This document shows positions 58,916 to 64,000 of a DNA stretch of 64,000 nucleotides, one piece after another; positions within the stretch are counted from its first letter, which is position 1, and each line of letters begins with the position of its first letter. The stretch is from Phoronis australis. Taxonomy: Eukaryota > Phoronida > Phoronidae. The DNA lies in assembly GCA_002633005.1 (NCBI GenBank), contig NMRA01000387.1, forward strand, positions 330,372 through 394,371. The letters are read 5' to 3'. The position numbers and the translations under genes were made by a program. The notes beneath the pieces were generated by a model. That model was not told where the DNA came from, searched no databases, and saw only the letters and a program-made list of their open reading frames with translations.

Positions 58916-61770
58916 ATGGTTGTGTCGTTTTCGTTAGCTTTTCTTCTGGCTTGTGATCTCTGGAGGTTTGTTGTAGTTGACGGTGAAGGGACACCAGGAG
59001 TACTGTTCAAACGCAGTGCTGTAAACAGTCGCTGGACAGGGTCGGATACCACTGCCATTTGCTATTCTGTAATTTCCGTATTAGCTTGCGCGGCTCAGTG
59101 CTCGGAAGATTTTTCGTGTCACGCCTTTGGTTACATGGAACGCGAGGCACTGTGTCACAAATACTCCGTCAAGGGCAGCAATCCCGATGATTTTGTGGCA
59201 GCAGATGGTTGGATGTACTATCAGAAAACGTCAACGGACAAATTCACAGACAAAGGTGAACTAGTAAAATTACATTTTTAATACGAATAGACAAGATCAA
59301 TTAACAAGAATCAGTTGTAACCAACAGCAACATATCATTATTCATTGCTTGTGTTTTGCTGAAGATTTTACAGTGGCACACAGTTTCTTGCAAATATGAC
59401 TAAAACATAAAATTGGCTTTACCAAAATAAAAAATATATAAAAGGCGTCTGTACTTTATTCTGTTTTCTTTTGCTTTAATTACATGTTATTTACTAGTTG
59501 CTCGTTAATGTCTAGAAGCTAATGTTCGTTTTCTGCTTAGCGTCTTTAAAACGGTACAAATTACGCGCCAGTAAGTCACGTCAAAATTACTGTACAAAAC
59601 ACTTCATAAGGACGCACATACAAGAGTGCGCGCACGCGCACTAGACCTTCGGGCATTGTCGAACGAAGTGTGGATCAAGTATGTAACTCCTGGTCTAGCT
59701 TTGAGGTATGTTGTGAGGTTGGATCCATGGACTTTAGATGGGGATACAGATGGCCAATCACATCTCCTCTTTTCCATAAGGTAGAAAACGCGTGTTAGCA
59801 TAAGAGTAGCCTAATATGAATTGTGTTTTCAATATCAAGCAATACGAATCTTCCAATTGGGTGTACGAATTGAAGACGGCTCATAATTCATAGTAGATAG
59901 CAAACGCAACTTCAATATGTGCGTATTTTGGATAGTGTTTATACTACATGAATATTGGGAAGTATGGATACAGGTGTACATTTCAATAATCAAATCTACA
60001 AAGAGCCTGAATGGCTATAAGTATTTCTAGCTGTAAACTTTGTCATCACGTCAAGCTGGTGAACACGATAACATTTGCTCTGACCCTACCATACTCTTAG
60101 AAAAATAACTGTTGTATCAATCGAAGCACAGGTAGACGTCGCATTCAGAAAAGTACTGCTAAGGCCACAATTTTAAAACTGATATGGGGGTCTCCACAGT
60201 TCCATGTGTTGGCTAGTTCATCTTCCACGGCGACATCGACAACTGGGGGCCATATGGCTTGGTGCTGCAATACTTCTTCCAGCAGAATCTTTTTGAGCTT
60301 TGAATTTCCAGTAGCTATTCTCATTCTTTACATCAACTTGGGGTAGTGACGAGGTGTGGAGTTAACTCTATCGAAAGCATTTTTACAGTCCCAACTGAAT
60401 ACGCTTATATAATATTATATGTACAACCCGCGACCTAGAGCATTAATCTAGATCAAAATGAAAGTTAGATACTTATCGCATACGGCACCTGTCTTGCCGG
60501 CCATCTTGTATTCTGAAAAAGTCAACCCAATGGCAATTTGCCGTTCCGTAGTCCAATTCGAATAAGCGCATCAAAATTTACAAAAAATGACACAAGATTA
60601 CTGTAAGGAAACATGGCAAAGGGTTCCGGAACTTTGAAGTTCTGTCAAATGATTATCACTTAAAAATTCACTTAATTTAATCTGAATTTATTTAACACAG
60701 GTGAATACCCAACAGTTTTTATTGATGGCGCAAGGTGGCGTCTATTCTGGTGGTACAGAGCCGGAACACCGTGGCCCAACGTAGCTGACGTTTTTGAAGG
60801 TACGGAGAACGGCAATAACAGTCATACAATTCATAAAATAGCAACATCGCTGTGTTTTGGTAATTTTGTTAGAAAACGTCGATTCGTCACTTGCCTTCCA
60901 GCTAGTGATTCAAATCGAGTGGGGACCGTAATGAAAGCGATGAATGTAACAGAAGAGGGTGTCCGCCGAGCCCAGAGTCTTGTGTCACTGCCGTATTGAA
61001 TACCAAAATACGGGTCCATTATTCATGAATTTCCGGTATATCCCATCCAAATGCACTGCAAGCCGAACACCGGATTCAAGAGGACACGGACGCCAATGAC
61101 ACCATGGCATAAGAAAGTTGGAGAAGCAGAGACAAACCGCGGAAGTGCCACTACTTGCACGAGTTCGCCATTATACTTGGAAACAAGGTGTCATGTCCCA
61201 ACTACTATGGTTCTGCATGTTTGGAACCCGCATGCTTTCACGTTTGCATTGCTAAAATTTATGCTAAAACGAGGAGTTGTGTCCTAAACAACAATCATTT
61301 TTGCAGCGCCACTAAAGTGTACAAGTAGTGACACCCTCCCTAAAATAAGTTCTGTTGGTGAACAAAATCGAATACCAGACTACTGTTTGCGTGAGGAGTT
61401 GAATGTTTCTGGTAATAATGAGCTTGTGAGGAGGCACACAATTTAAGATTTGAGAAATCGTCGACTTCTAACAAAACCACTAAAACACGACGTGGTTAGC
61501 TGTTTTATGACTCTGGTTAAAGCCAAAACGCCACAGTCAATCAAGTAGTTCGTATAAACTATGTTGTTTGTGGTTTAATGACGTTCTTTAAAGAGAACCT
61601 TTTCTTTCTAATCAGCAATCTGCATTGAACTCAGTACTTGCATCTTTCCGAACAGACGATTACGGGGCTTGTGACGTCGACGCAGCTTTCTGTTTTGGAA
61701 GACTTCCAACCAACCTTGAGGAGGACGTCAGTGAACTTCTTGGTGAAGACTCGAGTGGAAACGTTTACAG
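58916..61770 (+). CDS. Secreted PAN/apple-like domain protein (4 exons seen, 3' end uncertain)
   Basis: Exons are 58916-59255, 60701-60799, 61307-61411 and 61656-61770, with good acceptors (acacag, ttgcag, gaacag) and phase-1 joins that keep one frame for 219 residues. Residues 1-24 look like a signal peptide. Cysteines 49, 58, 62, 68 and 80, with FSCHAFGYMEREALCHKYS, resemble a PAN/apple fold. Exon 2 encodes a Trp/Tyr-rich block, WRLFWWYRAGTPWPNV. Exons 3 and 4 add Cys-containing segments (DYGACDVDAAFCFGRLP). I do not recognise a named orthologue; similar architectures occur in cnidarian secreted proteins, from memory and unverified. After TACAG the sequence is gtagca, which is either a donor leading to exons I cannot find or, read through, a stop codon after Arg. 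A GTG just upstream is not used as the start. Intron 1 carries a minus-strand LINE scrap. Confidence 0.68.
60180..60400 (-). pseudogene. LINE reverse-transcriptase scrap in intron 1 of the PAN gene
   Basis: The minus-strand frame gives FSWDCKNAFDRVNSTPRHYP, like the first catalytic Asp block of a non-LTR reverse transcriptase (consensus DLKNAF), followed after a stop by degenerate coding-like sequence. Very short and broken. Confidence 0.4.
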
Positions 61771-63820
61771 GTAGCAGACATCATGGGCCAGTTTCATGAA
61801 AAATGACGTTTAAGTCTTAAAGGACTCTCCTATAGTTAGAAATTTGGTCTTACGTTCCACATAACTACTTGTGAAAAAATACTAAAACTCATTTTATCCG
61901 GCAAAATTACACAAAAAAATACTAAAACTCATTTTATCCGGCAAAATTACACAAAGTAGCTAATAACAATATACACGTAACTAATAGTTACTTATACATT
62001 AAATCAATTTATTTCTGTAATAAAGGCCCCAGGCCCACTGTACAAAAGAACGATGTATAACATACTTAGAGTGCAGCAAGCTATCACGGAGACGAAAAGC
62101 GTAAAATATATATTTACATTGGTTAACTAATTGAGCATCATCACTTGTTGACATTAATCTATTGAACTTGAAAAAGACGGAAAATTCCAGTGCTATCGTT
62201 TTTCCCAATAATTATAATGCTACTTAGGCTTGCGAGATATCCTATTACAGTGATTAACGCGAAAACCAACTCAATTGCTCTACTCTGCAGTGTTTAACAA
62301 ACGGATACAAATTTTTATTTTTTCACGGGCTCAACACGAACCTTAACAGAAAATTTTATATGCCCATTGATCAAGGAGCGACATTTTAGTAAACAACATG
62401 AGTTCGCTGAGATGGACCGAAATCATAACTTCTAAGGTCGTAGGGCGAAAATGAAGCAAGTTTCGCAGTCACAGATGCTCTAGCTGACTGGGTCGCTAAA
62501 TCCAATGTTTGGGTCCTTAGGCTCTAAATTAATTACGAGAACTTTCATCTCCAGTGATAGTCGATTAGTAATCCCCGGCCCAAGCTTTACGAGGACTCAA
62601 CAACTTTTCCCCAGTTGTGAAATTGAATCCACCCAAACTACTAGGGAGTCGCTGGCAAGGGTAATGCGTGACCTCATATTTAACAGGAAAATGACAAAAT
62701 AAATTTAAATGTACTGTATCTATACTATAAAACCCCAACTATTAAAACAGAGTTATTCAACAAAAATAGTCTTATCGTTGAAGAAATTGGGCGTACTTTA
62801 TTCTCAAAATACGATCGATTCGATATTGCGGAATAGAGATTATTAATGTGAATCAGGTACTCCTAAGTAACCCATTGGAGGAGCAGAGAGGTAATCTTGA
62901 CCCATACCCACGCCTTTTGAAAATATCCTATGGATCTTGGCATCAAAACTTTCTTGGTATAAATGTTCACGATGAAATCTCAGAAACGCTGTTACATTTT
63001 TCAATTGTCCTTTCATTTTCGTTTTATGATCCATTCGTCTGTTTTCAACTTCAATGTTATGTTAAACATCACACAGTTTGACACTGAATGTGACAGGAAC
63101 TTGGTTATTATCAAAATTTCTCACAAAAATGCAAGAGGAAATGTACTTCGTTGTTACTTCACGTTGTATTGACTACTGAATTGTTAACAAAGTCAATATA
63201 AAAACTCAGCAGAACTGTTTGCACGTGCAAAATTGTAATAATCCCTTGAAGTAGGAAAATAACACTTTTGAGTTAAACGTTGGTCTTGTTCAAAATGGAA
63301 AGCTTTTACCTGGATCAATACAAAAATTACATACTGTAAAATAATGACATTGGTCCCGCTACTCTGTGCTCAATTGCACACGTTAGCCCTAGATCGTTAT
63401 AAAAATATTTGCGTTGTGAAATATCACTCGGTCTTGGCGTCTGAAAAAGGTCAAATCAATAGCAAATCGTTTAGCATGTCACGAGCCTTCGCGGTGACCA
63501 TATTTTTTGCAGATTAAGCCGATGGGCGTCTGTTCAGGTGTTGCTGTTTTGCAATCGCATCGCCAGTAAAATGAGAGTAAATGTGTGAACTCAAAATACT
63601 TGTGTTTATTTATCGCAAATGGCGAAACCGGAAGAACTAACAAAAATAGTCAAACGAATAACTCGCGTAAAATAATAAACGGGAAACCAATAGTGGCGTA
63701 ATGTCTCTTTAAGTCCTTTGAAGTAACACTTATCAGTCCTAAGAAAAAATTAGCACAATACATGCAATACACGTGAACTAGGATCGGTACCATCAAAGTC
63801 CAGAGAGGATACCATAACAC
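61771..63820. other. Sequence after the last visible PAN exon
   Basis: No exon of the PAN gene can be assigned with confidence. One possible exon (62556-62660, acceptor tctccag, donor gtaatg) is open but does not resemble the upstream protein. A 42-base direct repeat with the core cattttatccggcaaaatta lies at 61875-61956. The 3' part from about 63500 probably belongs to the LTR side of the retrotransposon at the right edge. Confidence 0.4.
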
Positions 63821-64000
63821 TTAATCAACCACAAAATCCTGAAGGTAGGTTGGAGGACGTTTGGTCCTGGAAGAGCGTCGCAAAGGAACGTCTCCCGTCA
63901 CGTCAAGTGTACCGCTGCTAGTATGACCCGCATCATTGGTAGGAACAACATCATTCGAGGTGTGGGAAGGTTGACTCAGGTTTACTCCAGGAAGAACATC
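63821..64000 (-). mobile_element. C-terminal end of a retrotransposon polyprotein, cut by the window edge
   Basis: The minus strand is open from the window end to TAA at 63821-63823, 59 codons. The last residues, LRRSSRTKRPPTYLQDFVVD, are typical of the C-terminus of Ty3/gypsy-type Pol proteins after the integrase. The preceding stretch is Ser/Thr/Asp-rich linker. An LTR would be expected at lower coordinates, but its borders are not identifiable here. Confidence 0.6.

Noticed and set aside
62556-62660. Possible fifth exon of the PAN gene
   Set aside because: Phase fits and splice-like sites exist, but the encoded Ser/Thr-rich sequence shows no continuity with the upstream protein.
1-64000. 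CRISPR arrays, bacterial operons or phage modules
   Set aside because: No regularly spaced repeats with unique spacers and no compact intronless gene runs. The DNA is clearly metazoan.

Overview
This window is metazoan nuclear DNA. Genes have GT-AG introns, non-coding space is wide and AT-rich, and there are relics of several eukaryotic transposon classes: LINE, Penelope-like, LTR, tRNA-headed SINE and many small inverted-repeat elements. The gene content (a TMEM26-family array, a phosducin-like 3 gene, a THAP relic, a PAN-domain secreted protein) fits a marine invertebrate. An anthozoan cnidarian is my best guess, at low confidence. The assembly is a draft: two long N runs (1232-1576, 22452-22716) and single-N joins at 14498, 29937, 32761, 34775, 42302 and 57502.

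Layout. From 1 to 48 kb the + strand carries four tandem TMEM26-like genes: A 303-5537, B 19114-26850, C 28668-39449 and D 43597-47937. Each has three coding exons with identical intron positions and phases and encodes an eight-segment membrane protein of 317-347 residues. A and B are recent duplicates that also share introns and flanks. Between A and B, on the minus strand (14699-15497), lies a small two-exon gene for a secreted precursor: signal peptide, Asp-rich acidic pro-region and a strongly basic cysteine-rich tail. From 50.5 to 56.2 kb the minus strand holds a complete six-exon PDCL3 gene of 237 codons. From 58.9 kb a + strand gene for a secreted PAN/apple-like protein shows four exons. 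The last 180 bases are the minus-strand end of a retrotransposon polyprotein.

Transposon debris fills introns and spacers. It includes a THAP relic in intron 1 of A, a decayed LINE in intron 2 of C, a Penelope-like fragment before C, and several short inverted-repeat families. Some insertions are precise because the paralogous empty site is also in the window. One SINE is interrupted by a 584-bp element, which gives a relative age.

Two places look like assembly or haplotype artefacts. Around TMEM26 C, blocks of 718 and 447 bases occur twice beside single-N joins, and a 680-base block at 56.8-58.2 kb is doubled across another N. I see no operon-like coupling. The TMEM26 genes are paralogues, PDCL3 is a housekeeping cytosolic co-chaperone, and the two secreted-protein genes are independent loci.
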